From the NCBI GenBank assembly GCA_021464525.1, contig JADRCO010000619.1, positions 1 through 29,533 of the forward strand: a DNA stretch of 29,533 nt, written 5' to 3'. Under the pieces are notes generated by a model. It worked only from the letters and a program-made list of their open reading frames with translations. It was not told the origin of the DNA and ran no database searches. This DNA is from Rhizophagus sp. LPA8_4_AMF. Taxonomy: Eukaryota; Glomeromycota; Glomeromycetes; Glomerales; Glomeraceae. A program made the position numbers and the translations under genes. Within the stretch, counting starts at the first letter, position 1. Every line of letters begins with the position of its first letter. Of the stretch, positions 1-10,019 are shown one piece after another.

Positions 1-658
1 CCCCCCCTCAAAAATTTATTTCCAATATAACGTTAAACATAGTATTAAATTGGAATGGCCTAATGAGAAGATTATAAATGTCGAATATAAAGATATTATC
101 TTTCATATAACTGGTATATCAATTGTCAGAGTGATTACTTTTTTTTAAGACGGGAATAAACACAAAAATGGTTTAGCTTTAACATTATAGTGGAAGTTTA
201 TTCCTTTTTTTATGTCTTTCCGATTACCGACAATAATACAAGTTTATTCCATTAAAGTGTATTAAAGTGAATATATTTTTTTTTTTTTCACGGTTTATTA
301 CAGTTTTTTCAGCTGAGATTTTTTTTTTCGACGATATCTAATACAAATTAGTTTATATTACTGCAAATCATTTGATTTATGATAAACCAACGAATTAATA
401 AGGTTCCGTTTTATTCAGGATAAAAGTAATGTCCTTGTATTTATTGCTGTTATTAATAATTTAACGATCCAATCGATAGAAAAACAATCAACAAAATAAA
501 ATCAAAGTATAAATAATATTATTTTTTGGTCTTCAATCTAGAATTGAACGGGGCTTCAAAACGATCTAAATTTTTATTGGAACTTTTACTAACTAGTTAA
601 ATTCACGTGATGAGTTGCTGATCATTGAACTTCTATATCAGATATCATTCGTATATTC
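1..658. other. Gene-free flank with diverged copy of a gene 5' region
   Basis: No supported coding sequence. The stretch from about 165 to 450 resembles about 14,012 to 14,275, which lies just upstream of the F-box-like gene. Blocks shared in the same order include an AAATGGTTT block, a GGAA-TTTAT-CCTTTTTTT block, GATAAAC followed by a GGTTCC-TTTTATTCA block, and a GTCCT-TATTGC-GTTATTA block. No homologous coding sequence was seen after it, so it may be an orphan upstream region. The window begins in a run of seven C. Confidence 0.5.
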
Positions 659-841
659 TTACATTAGACTAACGCGATATATTATATAAATTGGGTATAT
701 CACACGATCAAAACATGTCACTGTGCTTTTTTGGTTTCTCAATCCTTGAACTTCATATATTGAATATATGCAGGTTACGAAGGCACCATAAGGATTTTCT
801 TTTCCATTTGTGCCATAAATTTTCACTTTAATAATCAACAT
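659..841 (-). CDS. Short unrecognised ORF or gene fragment (60 codons)
   Basis: Reads MLIIKVKIYGTNGKENPYGA and continues to a stop after 60 codons. I do not recognise the family. The reason to take it seriously is a second, diverged copy of its start region at about 1,315-1,380 in the same orientation, which also begins with ATG and MLI-V-K. This suggests that two related gene 5' ends were duplicated. The second half of the ORF is rich in I, Y and V and looks less protein-like, so the true gene may be truncated or may splice. No domain, signal peptide or membrane segment can be asserted. Confidence 0.3.
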   Translation of the reverse strand: MLIIKVKIYGTNGKENPYGAFVTCIYSIYEVQGLRNQKSTVTCFDRVIYPIYIIYRVSLM

Positions 842-1229
842 GGGTATGTTGTTTTAAGTATTTCTTTTCAGGTCTTATTGAAAAATGATTTTATACGATA
901 TGTATTTATTTTCTAACTGTGGTCTTTTTTTCAATTCAGCATTTTTGGTAGTTTGCTTTAGTTAAATGGGGTTTTTGTTCCCTACTTATGGCTGGAAGAC
1001 ATAATATAAAAGATTTGATATTTAATATTAAGAAACATAATATTCAAAGAAAAATTTTAGCACCAACATGAAATGATGAATCTACCAGTAACTGAATATA
1101 ATGTTAACCTAAAGGGAATTTGTATTTACTATCTAGTGGTAAGCAAAGATTGGGCAAAATGGTTTAAACCTGTTGAAACTTTGCTGTATATTCAAAAAAA
1201 ATTATTTTTTTCATAAATTTAGACAATAA

Positions 1230-1340
1230 TCACCAACAGACTAAGACTAATAAATCACGGTAGTTTGGAATGAAGAAGATATTGATAGAGGACGCTTCTC
1301 TTCTCATATTTTTATAAATTTCACCTTTAACAATTAACAT
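1230..1340 (-). pseudogene. Second copy of the MLIIK-type 5' end, 36 codons
   Basis: An ATG at 1,340 opens a 36-codon frame starting MLIVKGEIYKNMRREASS, which parallels MLIIKVKIYG at 841. The similarity continues into the non-coding flank: both have GGGTATGTT followed, after a short gap, by TTAAGTATTTCTTTTCA on the plus strand. The copy diverges within about 10 codons and stops early, so it looks like a truncated duplicate. Function unknown. Confidence 0.3.
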
Positions 1341-1485
1341 GGGTATGTTACTTTAACATCTTAAGTATTTCTTTTCATCCTTTTAAAGAAATATTCTAAT
1401 CATTTGCTTTTTTTTTCCATAGAAATAATTATACCTGACGTAGAAGGATTATAATATCAGAAAAATGAGTATCAGTCTTTTCTAT

Positions 1486-2480
1486 TAAAGAAAGGATGAT
1501 GATGCTCCAACTGGCAAAAATCGAAGAGTATATGAGTTGGAGGGTTGTGAATTAATAATTTAAGCCATCTGGATAAAATTTTTTGGAAAAATTACAATCA
1601 AGTCCGCTGATGGCGAATATATTGGTACAGTTCAACCTATTGATTTGCTGAATGATTGAATTAAATCAAGATTCATGATTGTTGTCAAATTTGTTTGTCA
1701 TCAAAGCCACATCATTATCTGATAATGATTTAACGTATTTTAAATCACGTGAAGAATTGGTAATCAAAAACAACAGTTTTGTATAAAGGCTGTACTCAAT
1801 AATAACCGGTGGTAATGGTAAGCATTTTTACTTGGCTTTTGCTTTGTAATTATCATATTAGAAGAACGTTATATTAATTATTATTTAAATTCAACGTGAA
1901 TTTAGATTTTTAATTATTGATAAATTAATGCTCTCAGCATGAAGCATGTATTATGATAATATTATTTATCATCCATCTCACGTGGTGTATCACTTTTTCT
2001 ATTTGTCACATAATCAACAAATATTATCGAATTTTTTTTTGCATCCTCCAAATCAAATGAATTTAAAATATCTGAACAGCTTGCCATAAAATTCAAAAGA
2101 AGTGGTCAAGTGGAAGAGCATATTTTTTCAATCCTTGCTCTTGAACAAAATTCCAAAACTCTTCCAAATTATTCAAAAGCCAAAAAATACCCTGGTCTTC
2201 GCATTAAGAAACAAAGTGGGATAAAGAAGACAAGTAAAGTATGAGCTGGCAATTGCTTTATGATGTTTTCCTCCGATTACAAAAGAAGCAACCGATATAC
2301 ATGGTGAAAAAAACTTGAAAAAAGTATGGCTATTCTCTTTCAAAGACCATCTGCTATCATTAAAATTTGAATAGAAAGAACGAAATAGTCCGTTCTGAAT
2401 TTAAAATAGATTAGTTGAAAATAAAGAACATGTGATATTTCAAAAGAAAAATTCTCTGAAAGTAACTGGAATTTCTTAGT
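1486..2480 (+). pseudogene. Decayed multi-exon gene of unrecognised family
   Basis: Several protein-like stretches follow one another on the plus strand, broken by stops and frameshifts. At about 1,495-1,660 one reads DDDAPTGKNRRVYELEGCEL with one in-frame TAA and then IKSADGEYIGTVQPIDLLND. At about 1,720-1,820 another reads LTYFKSREELVIKNNSF and runs to a plausible GTAAGC splice donor. At about 2,040-2,240 there are some 60 open codons including EQLAIKFKRSGQVEEHIFS and SKAKKYPGLRIKKQSGIKK. After a one-base shift, ITKEATDIHGEKNLKKVW is read with one TGA before it. The charged composition differs from the AT-rich background, which supports former coding. I do not recognise the family; it has no ATG-to-stop frame and is called broken. 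Confidence 0.4.
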
Positions 2481-2559
2481 AAAAGGGTATGGAAATATAA
2501 TTTTTTTTTGTGCCGTTTTTCATTGAACATTTCCTCATGGATCTACAGTATTTCCAGAG

Positions 2560-3070
2560 GAAAGTAAGTTCTTCTTTAACAATTTTTCTAAATGTAATGG
2601 GAGATTTCTTTTAGGATATTTTCTAAGTAATTTTTTAATATAGTGGGGTGGTTTTCTTAAATGAAACGAAAAAGGTTTCTTTTAGTTAGATTTATTCTTT
2701 ATAATTTTTCTAATTGTAGTGGGAGAGCGGTACTTCTTTACAATTTTTCTAAACATTCCTGCCATAACTGTCTCTAGTTCTGGCAGTCATCACAGTATAA
2801 GTAGAGTATCAAGTGATAATCCCATTTGGTTATCTAATTGATTTACCAATTATAAACATTTTATTTAAATTCAGCTTTTTTTATTATTTTTTTTTTATTA
2901 AACACAAGATATAGGGCTATCTTAATGGGTTATCCTAAATAATTTTTTTAATATACTGGGAGAATAATTTTCTTAACAACATTTTTAAATGTAATGGAAA
3001 AGAGTTCTTTTAGTTAATTTATTCTTTAATAGATCGAAAAGATTTTCTTAACAATTTTTCTAAGATTACC
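2560..3070. repeat. Degenerate repeats around an ACAATTTTTCTAA core
   Basis: A unit of the type TTCTTTAACAATTTTTCTAA, then ATGTAATGGGAGA and TTCTTTTAG, recurs in decayed form near 2,570, 2,695, 2,735, 2,965 and 3,035. Partial TTTTTTAATATAGTGGGG units occur near 2,632 and 2,941. A non-repeat insert with CTGGCAGTCATCACAG lies around 2,760-2,860. Spacing is irregular, so this is an old, eroded array rather than a clean satellite. No coding was found. Confidence 0.5.
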
Positions 3071-3824
3071 ATCTTTATTATTTTTGGTAAAAAAAAATGC
3101 AACATATCGAGCTAAAGTATTCAATAATGTTTCAATAATCAATAGATCAGAAGTTAAAATTATAACAAAACTTCATTAATTACATTGTATTTTATTATTC
3201 TGATGAAAAAAAATCCCTTTAAATTAAATGAAGAATTTTTTCATTTATTACACATTATTAAGACAAATATTCATGTAAAAACATTTATGTAATAAGTTTT
3301 TAAAAAAATTAAGAATATATATTAAAAAATAAATATAAATTATTTTGATTTCATATATTTGATTTTTAATTTTCCATTAAATTGGTTCAAATATTCCATT
3401 ATTATCATCTATTTAAAATAGTAACTAAGGTTGTAAATAAATGAAACTTAAAATAGTCTGAATAAAGTACTGTACTTTCCATAAATAAAGTACATCATCC
3501 TATTTAAAATATCAAATAGTAGTATCTTGTGATAGATCTAATTATTTTGATTTTTCTTTGAAATATATAAAGATCACATAAGTATTATTATAGCATATTA
3601 AAAAAACATAAAACAACATAAAGAAATAATTTATAAAAGTATTAATATAAGTTTGTTAAACAATCAAATATTAAAACTTGCTTTATCAAATTTCTAGTAG
3701 TGAAAAATTAATAGATGTAGAAGGAACCCCTATATTAAAAGTAGCAAAAAAAATAAAAAGTATATTTTTAAAAAAATAATATGAACCAGAAATTTGTATT
3801 TTATATAAATACAATGTTTTAAAT
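3071..3824. other. AT-rich stretch without recognised features
   Basis: Very AT-rich, with stops in all frames. I see no gene, RNA or clear repeat here. Confidence 0.6.
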
Positions 3825-3832
3825 ATTAAGAA

Positions 3833-4126
3833 AGGGCCCAAATATCTCTTATACAACTTACAAGTAATGTATAGTAAAATACATGTTTTGTAATAACTTG
3901 GTCAATATTTATATTAGAAATGTAATCTTACTATCATTAGATTCCTCTCATTGAGACTAATCCAACAAGTATAAGATTGTAAAAATCCAATTACTGGATA
4001 GCTTAAATACAGGGGTATGTAGGATAAAACTTTAAAAACACCCTGTAATATGCAATCTGGGTAGAATTTACATATAAATTCTATGCAAACTCAAATATGA
4101 GTTGTATAAGAGATGTTCAGGGTCCT
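3833..4126. mobile_element. 294-bp nonautonomous DNA transposon (MITE) with 8-bp TSD
   Basis: The two ends are inverted repeats of about 26 bp. The left end reads AGGGCCC then AAATATCTCTTATACAACT. The right end, read on the opposite strand, is AGGACCC then TGAACATCTCTTATACAACT, with one gap and a few substitutions. Exactly outside lie identical 8-bp direct repeats ATTAAGAA, at 3,825-3,832 and 4,127-4,134. Inverted ends plus an 8-bp target duplication fit the hAT superfamily; assignment by TSD length is inference. There is no transposase inside, so it would depend on one supplied elsewhere. A 36-bp Tc1-like remnant is nested at 4,010-4,045. Confidence 0.75.
4010..4045. mobile_element. 36-bp Tc1/mariner terminal-repeat remnant
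   Basis: The segment begins CAGGGG and ends CACCCTG and is bounded on both sides by TA, the Tc1/mariner target dinucleotide. Its right half read on the minus strand, CAGGGTGTTTTTAAAGTTTT, resembles a typical Tc1/mariner terminus. It looks like two terminal repeats joined after nearly complete internal deletion, inside the 294-bp element. The termini are not perfectly inverted beyond five or six bases, so the call is moderate. Confidence 0.5.
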
Positions 4127-4134
4127 ATTAAGAA

Positions 4135-5090
4135 GTAATAGCTATAATTATATTTTCTGATTTTTTAACTTAATAGATTTCTTTAGCTGTTTCTTTATTT
4201 CTGCAGATCAAATTATAAAGATATTTATTTAAAAAAAATTATATATCTAAATGCAAACTATTATATTGAAACAAATTGTTATCTAATACATTAAATACCT
4301 TTTTGTTTAAAATTGCATTATATCAAATTTTTTAACTATACCAAATAATTCATTATAGCATTAGCAAATTTTTTTATAATAAGGGTCTGATCAACCCTAA
4401 ATATACATTTACTTGTTATATTAAAAGCTGACTGTACATATACCTATTGAAAAATTATTTAAAAAATAAATTTATTTAAGAAAAAGGCCTTATATTGGCT
4501 TTGTTTTAATAAATTCTAATAAATATTTATGGATTTTTATTTAATAAAATTTGTTGCTTTTTTTAAATAAATAAATTTTATAACCTTTTATTAATAATAA
4601 AATAATTAAATATAATAAATTTTTATCATAATTTTACTTTTAAATAGTATATAAATTTGTAACAATTATATATAAATAATCCCTAAAACATATTACTATT
4701 AGTTATTGATTACAAAATTAAAATATAAAGAAAATTCTTTTATTTAATACTATATATTAAAATTGGATATCATGTGTATCTCGTGATTAACATTCATCTA
4801 GCCGGTAGCCGCAGCATTACGGCGTTATGCACTAACACATGAAAATTCGGTGTGACGAATAAGTAGGTGATGAATAAGTTTTTGCCTACTGAAAAAAACC
4901 AAGTCCCTCAGATACTTATGGGTGTGAGACCGGTGATGAATAAAAGTCACGTGATTTTGTTTGTGACATTTTTGTAGGGAAATCACTTTTTGTAATCGAT
5001 CTTTTTAAACTGTTTTTAACAAGATCCTTCTCTCTTTACTTCGTTTAAAAAAAGTTTAAAGGACTCCTATAAGAAAAAAAATCATAAATT
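4135..5090. other. AT-rich intergenic stretch with one GC-richer patch
   Basis: From 4,135 to about 4,780 the sequence is almost pure A/T with no feature. From about 4,795 to 4,960 it is GC-richer. That patch carries GGTGATGAATAAG at about 4,866 and GGTGATGAATAAA at about 4,932, plus one TCACGTGA at 4,947-4,954. It does not fold as a tRNA that I can recognise and has no long open frame. Confidence 0.5.
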
Positions 5091-5444
5091 CTTTGACGAA
5101 CCGTTTTTACGTTTCATTTTTTTTTACTTTTAGGCGGTTCTTTTGGTCTCCCTGGACATGTTCGGTAAGTTTGTCAATTTTTTCTTTATTTATTCTTATT
5201 TTACAAACGATTTCTAATAATTCGTTTCTTACTTTTTTAGACAGCTTGATTCTTTGGGTATTAGACGCGTGGGATATGGTGAGGAAGTATTTTCAATTAT
5301 TTATTTTAACGAAACGTTTTCTAACGTTTCGATTTTTTTAATATCGACTTCAATAGGTAACAGACGGGTCATGATGTCAGATGCTTTTCTGCTAGTCAAA
5401 GGTGAATTCGGATTCAAACGGCGTAACTACTTCCACAGCAACCG

Positions 5445-5500
5445 TAAATGATATTTCCACAACCACTTCATCAAGCATCCATGAAAAAAATTCAAAGTAG
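5445..5500 (+). other. Short Ser/Thr-rich coding-like segment
   Basis: From about 5,405 to 5,500 one frame reads NSDSNGVTTSTATVNDISTT and continues with STTTSSS-type residues to a TAG. It is preceded by segments bounded by plausible GTAAGT and TTTTTTAG splice signals at about 5,164 and 5,240. The segment could be an exon of a decayed gene upstream of the kinase remnant. No start, domain or full exon structure can be assigned. Confidence 0.25.
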
Positions 5501-5973
5501 CTTTACGACTGAGGCCGATATTCATTTTTTCAGTTTTTTTGCTTTTTTCGACGGCTCTCTTGTGGTAATTGAGATTCTTTTGTTTTATATTGTTTTTTTC
5601 TCATTTTGATATTAATCTTTCTTTTTTTATTAGACTAGTCTTAGTTTCGGCCTTCGGACGCGTAGGAATTCAGTAGGAGAGGAGATTTTTAATATCATAT
5701 TTCTTTATTGAACCGTTTACTAACTTTGCGGTTCCCCCTTTTGTTCTCGGTTCTGAACGGGTAGAATTTCGGTAGTGGTTCGAAAATACTTTTTATTACA
5801 TTTTTACTTCTTTTAGCGAAACGTTTACTAACGTCTCGTTTTTGCATTCTGTAGTAGGAGGCTCTTCGGGTCTTTCTAAACACGAAATTCGGAAGTGTTT
5901 TTCGTTAATTTTTTTTATTTCTTAATGAATCATAACGTTAACTAACGTTTCGTGTTTTGCATTTTATAGTTTA

Positions 5974-6245
5974 GACGGCTCTTCGATATAGTGGCCGGAT
6001 TCGAGAAAAATATATTTACCGATATTATCACAAAAGTGAAAATGAATGGAAAAAACACCGTATGAAGTTGTTACATTAAAATTTTTATATGGATTACAAA
6101 ATGTAACTGACGAATTTATGAATAAGGTATTAAAATTTCTCTATTAATTTAATTAGAATATTAATTTTATATTAATTTTTTTTTTATTTTGATATTTAAC
6201 GGATGAATGCTATGGAATATCTCAAAATCCAGATACAAAAGTTTA
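5974..6245 (+). pseudogene. Protein kinase N-lobe remnant
   Basis: Three kinase landmarks appear in order, in different frames. First, 5,988-6,020 reads as a glycine-rich loop of the type SGGFGKIYLP if one or two extra bases are allowed. Second, about 6,062-6,126 reads YEVVTLKFLYGLQNVTDEF, where VTLK carries the beta-3 lysine and the FL-NVTDEF segment matches helix C of the large Rhizophagus kinase expansion. Third, after an intron-like gap with a GT at 6,127, about 6,203-6,245 reads ECYGISQNPDTKVYN, which matches the CYGI-NPDTK hinge region of the same expansion. Family assignment is from memory. No C-lobe (HRD or DFG) follows, stops interrupt it, and the second exon lacks a clear AG acceptor. 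It is a truncated, non-functional fragment. Confidence 0.6.
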
Positions 6246-6539
6246 TAATATTACTTGAAGTGGAGCGAATGATATACACGAACGAGAAATTTGGTGGTAA
6301 ATATTTTAATAAAGATCTTTCTAATTATCCCGTGGACACAAACTAAAATGAAGATCCGAGATTCAATATTTGTATCCACGGATGTGAATTTCTGCAATAA
6401 GTTGGAAATTGTTTTTATTATTGCTTTAACGACAGATTCTGACTTCAAATATATATTGGTAAGTTTCGAACTTCGAAGTTATAACTTCGTAAACTTAAAA
6501 TTTTCTTTTAATTTTTTTTAATGAAACGTTAACGTTTCT

Positions 6540-9150
6540 TTTATTTCTTTTTTTTTAGGTTTTAACATTAGATAGTGAGTTTCGAAACTAAATCTATAAT
6601 GTAATGATAATACAATAAATGTGTAATAATAAATGTGTAATGTTATACTGTATTCTAATATTAATAAACATGTTTTTTCAACTATATTATACCGTTTTCA
6701 ATTAAATATACCATTTTTCAACATGTTATACTCCGAGTGCTGTTATACGGTTGTTATACATGTTGAACTACATTTTGTTAAACTCGTTGTGATACAAAGG
6801 GTTTGTTTCTCAACGTTTTTTGGTGTTGAACAACATGGTGTTTTTTAACACATTATACGCCCAGTCAGATATTGTTTATTAATATTGTTACAGAAAAAAA
6901 AATTTTTTGGAAATGATTTTATTGGATTTTATAAATTTGGAACAATCGGAAGAAAATTTCCCAGAGCTATTATATTTTTTTTTTGTGCTAAACTCTATTT
7001 AGAATTTCAATCAACTTATTTTTAAAAAAAAAATCCTGTTTACCGGACCGAATGATTTATTATTTATTTTTTTTTTTTTAACCATTTAATAATTATTAAA
7101 AAATTACACACGCTATAAGCCCTCTTTCCTGGTTTCTACTTTTTCCACAAGGAATTTCTAAAAATGGGTGCTTTATCTAAACTTTGTTTTTTAAAAAGAA
7201 AAACAAGGTTTCTTATCAAATGAAAAAAAAATATGTTTTTATTTTTAAAATAATGAAACGATTGTTTGTTTCTTTTTAAAATGGATTCATTCAAACTTTG
7301 TTTAAGCAGCTACAGCAGATATTTTTTTATTATCGGATCTAATTTTCAAAAAAAGAACATCCTACCGAATGCACGGAGATCTAAATTCCGAATTCCTAAT
7401 AGTCACTTATCACCTGAAAAATCTTGTCTTTAAAATTCGTTAATTCATTTTTTTTTCAAAGAGTTATCACTGTAATTCACGACACATCATCAAATGTATT
7501 TTCTAGAGTTAAAATTTTGGGTTATATTTCTTTAATTTTTTTGTTCAAGATAGTAGAATAATAAATCATGAATATTAGGAATTTTTTATAATTGTAATAA
7601 TAACTGATAACATTAATTAACAATTGACTTTGCAATTAATTGAAGAAAGATAAAACCTTTATTTTATTTTTTGAATTCTGCGATTCAAATGCATAAATAA
7701 TTCATTAATGTAAAATTTGCAAAAAAAATTCACATAAAATTTTTATTACGCTAATTATGACATTATATCGATATATTATATAATATTAAGAATGAGAAAA
7801 GTTCAAAAAAACGTCGAAATTTGAAATAAAAATTGTTCGTAAAAGTTCATCATCCACGATAAATAAAAAAATATATATTAAAAATCGAAATTCGTTTTTA
7901 CTCAATTTTAAATTGAGTATATATCGGTTCGAACGATTCGTTAATAGGAATAAATTGCTCTCTTTTCTTATTTTTTTTCGCTTTTTTTTTTTAATGATAA
8001 TATTTGCTTGGATTACTGGTAAAGAAACATGAGATTTTTAAAATAAGAATTTTGATATCATAATTATTACAATCATTAAACCAACACTTACACCAAGACT
8101 CGATAGACTCTCGATAGTCTCGATTTCAAAACGAATAAAAGGAATATGATTTGAGCCATCTGTATAAAAAAAATATATTCTTTAGAAACCTTGATAAATT
8201 ATTATTATTATTATTATTATTTATTGTTTGCTTTACCGTGGCTCTTGATGATACTACTGTAAAAATTAAATGTTTTTAGTACCATGATGGTGCAAACAAT
8301 TGAACAGAGTAGCTTTATATATAAATATATAAAACACTCTGTATGCTGATGTGATAATTAATAAGTGAATGCATTATATACATTTACATTCTCTTCGTAT
8401 GAAATTTTCAACTAGTACATACATAAACATGTCTAACATCCTCAATTAAAATGATATGTTCTTGTTTTTATCGTTATATAATATAAAATTCAAAGTAACA
8501 CCACTAAACTATCTCCAAGTTCGAATGGATTAAATTCAAATCCAAGTTCCAAGTTATTGGAAATAAATAAAATGAAAAGAAACAAAAAAAAAAATTGAAA
8601 GAACGCCCTCTGGAATGTCACAAATGCACAACATTTATTTTGCGCGACATCACATTTATTAGTTTACTTTAAAAAGTTTTTTATATAGTATATAATAATT
8701 AGTTATTTAAACGCGAATTTTTTATTTAACTTTTTTAATCATTGACTTTTTCTATCATATGTAAAGATCATATGTAAAAAGTTCTTAATAGTAATAAAAA
8801 TTATTAATTGTAACTAATTAAAAATTTGTACTTCTTACGTGTCTTTCCTTTATCAATCTAGAAAAAAATATGAGTTTTGATAGAGTACTCACGGCGAAAA
8901 ATCCAAAATAAGTTAATTCGTTGAAAAAAAAAAAATTTTGTTTGGACGATTCTGATAAGCAAAACCAGATTATTCTTTAATAATACCAATTTCATACCGT
9001 ACAATAACAATATTTTTATCCGGACCAACATACTCATATACTTGCATCAATTAACAAGAGATAATCTGAAATGTACAATACAAAGATATCATATATCAAT
9101 TAATTCATTGAGAAAATAGTAAAGAATTTCGATTGTTAAAGAGATTATTC
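6540..9150. other. Long gene-free AT-rich region
   Basis: No supported gene. The small open frames here have simple, hydrophobic, AT-driven compositions. Notable only are GTTATAC repeats near 6,640-6,770, a (TTA)n microsatellite at about 8,198-8,223, and CTCGATAG repeated near 8,100-8,125. No tRNA or rRNA was recognised. Confidence 0.6.
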
Positions 9151-9162
9151 ATTAAACTAGAA

Positions 9163-9403
9163 ATGAACAACTCATTATACCATATCAACGAATTGGATGA
9201 GAAGGTGATAGGAGTGAGTAACTGTTACATTTAATAGCTGTATTATTATGCATGGCACTAAAAGATCATGCCTAATTTTAATAGTTTTTTTATAAATGTT
9301 TAATTTTCTAAATAATTAACTTGTTATAGCCAATATTTTTATTCCCACCCATTTTACTGACAAAAATAATGATGACGGTCTATCAAGACGGCATGATCCT
9401 ATG
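9163..9403 (+). other. Possible small two-exon gene fragment
   Basis: From ATG at 9,163 the frame reads MNNSLYHINELDEKVIG up to a GTGAGT donor at about 9,214. After about 110 AT-rich bases and a TTATAG acceptor near 9,329, one frame reads NIFIPTHFTDKNNDDGL and SRRHDPM to a GTAAGT-like donor at about 9,401. The second segment looks protein-like, but the phase from the first exon favours a different frame, so the model is uncertain. I do not recognise a family. Confidence 0.2.
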
Positions 9404-9667
9404 TAAGTTACGCTATACGATATTACGATTAATAAAATAAGTATATTTTATTACGATATTTTCTCAGAGAAATTATTTCAATTTTAAATTTGCCCATGTT
9501 GAACTACCGACAAATAGGAATAATTAGTATAAAATTTAGATAGAAAACATAAAAATGGATCTACGTAATTGCCTTTTGAGTATTAAACATTAAAAACATA
9601 ATGATAAATCATTATAATTGATGTAACACGAAACTCTTCGTAATAAAAATACTACCGTCTAAAGTAC

Positions 9668-9993
9668 TCCGGGTCTTTTACAATTTCCTCGGTTTAAAAA
9701 TTGAATAATACCCGTGGGCCGTGGGTACTTTGTGAGATACCGGTATTACGGTATGCCGAATTGCCGATAGGAATTAATAGTCAATTATATAAATTTGTAG
9801 CAATTTTAATATTATCATATAATTTGTTCATTGTTTTATTTTTGTTTTATGATAATAAAGTTCTTAAAAGTACTGCTAACGATGGTGCATTTTTAACTTT
9901 ATAAAAATTTATAATAAATTCTTGAAATATATACATTAATATCCGGGTCTTACACAATTTTGCGTTATAAAATTTAATAATACCCGGGTCTTG
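9668..9993. repeat. Pair of about 53-bp direct repeats, CCGGGTCTT type
   Basis: The segment 9,668-9,720 (CCGGGTCTTTTACAATTT, then a gap, then AATAATACCCG) recurs at about 9,942-9,993 (CCGGGTCTTACACAATTT, then AATAATACCCGGGTCTTG). The copies lie in the same orientation about 273 bp apart. The second contains CCGGGTCTT twice, 40 bp apart. These could be ends of a small unclassified element or a solo repeat pair; no target duplication was identified. Confidence 0.5.
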
Positions 9994-10019
9994 ATTTTTT
10001 AGTAAAAGTATAAATCTCT

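Larger units (their letters stand above)
5098..6538. repeat. Family of short hairpins, AAACGTT-N4-AACGTTT type
   Basis: Six related inverted repeats occur in 1.44 kb. At 5,310-5,331 there is a perfect 9-bp stem CGAAACGTT with loop TTCT. At 5,817-5,838 the same stem has loop TACT and one mismatch. At 5,931-5,952 it has loop AACT and two mismatches. At 5,710-5,734 and 5,098-5,140 there are GAACCG/CGGTTC variants. At 6,523-6,538 there is a perfect 16-nt palindrome GAAACGTTAACGTTTC. The copies at 5,710, 5,817 and 5,931 lie 107 and 114 bp apart. The last two are followed by TTTTGCATT, a TAG and a GGCTCTTCG patch; the first has a weaker match. The middle part is therefore an eroded tandem array. 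Confidence 0.65.

Noticed and set aside
4795-4860. Possible tRNA in a GC-richer patch
   Set aside because: No acceptor stem or T-loop GTTC-A pattern could be paired in a cloverleaf.
5098-6538. CRISPR array reading of the hairpin repeats
   Set aside because: Units are diverged, unevenly spaced and lack unique spacers between identical repeats; no cas genes.
6251-6848. Three small open frames after the kinase remnant
   Set aside because: Overlapping on both strands, AT-driven, no continuation of kinase motifs.
9701-9904. 67-codon open frame between the CCGGGTCTT repeats
   Set aside because: Starts inside the repeat and runs into AT-rich sequence with no protein-like pattern.
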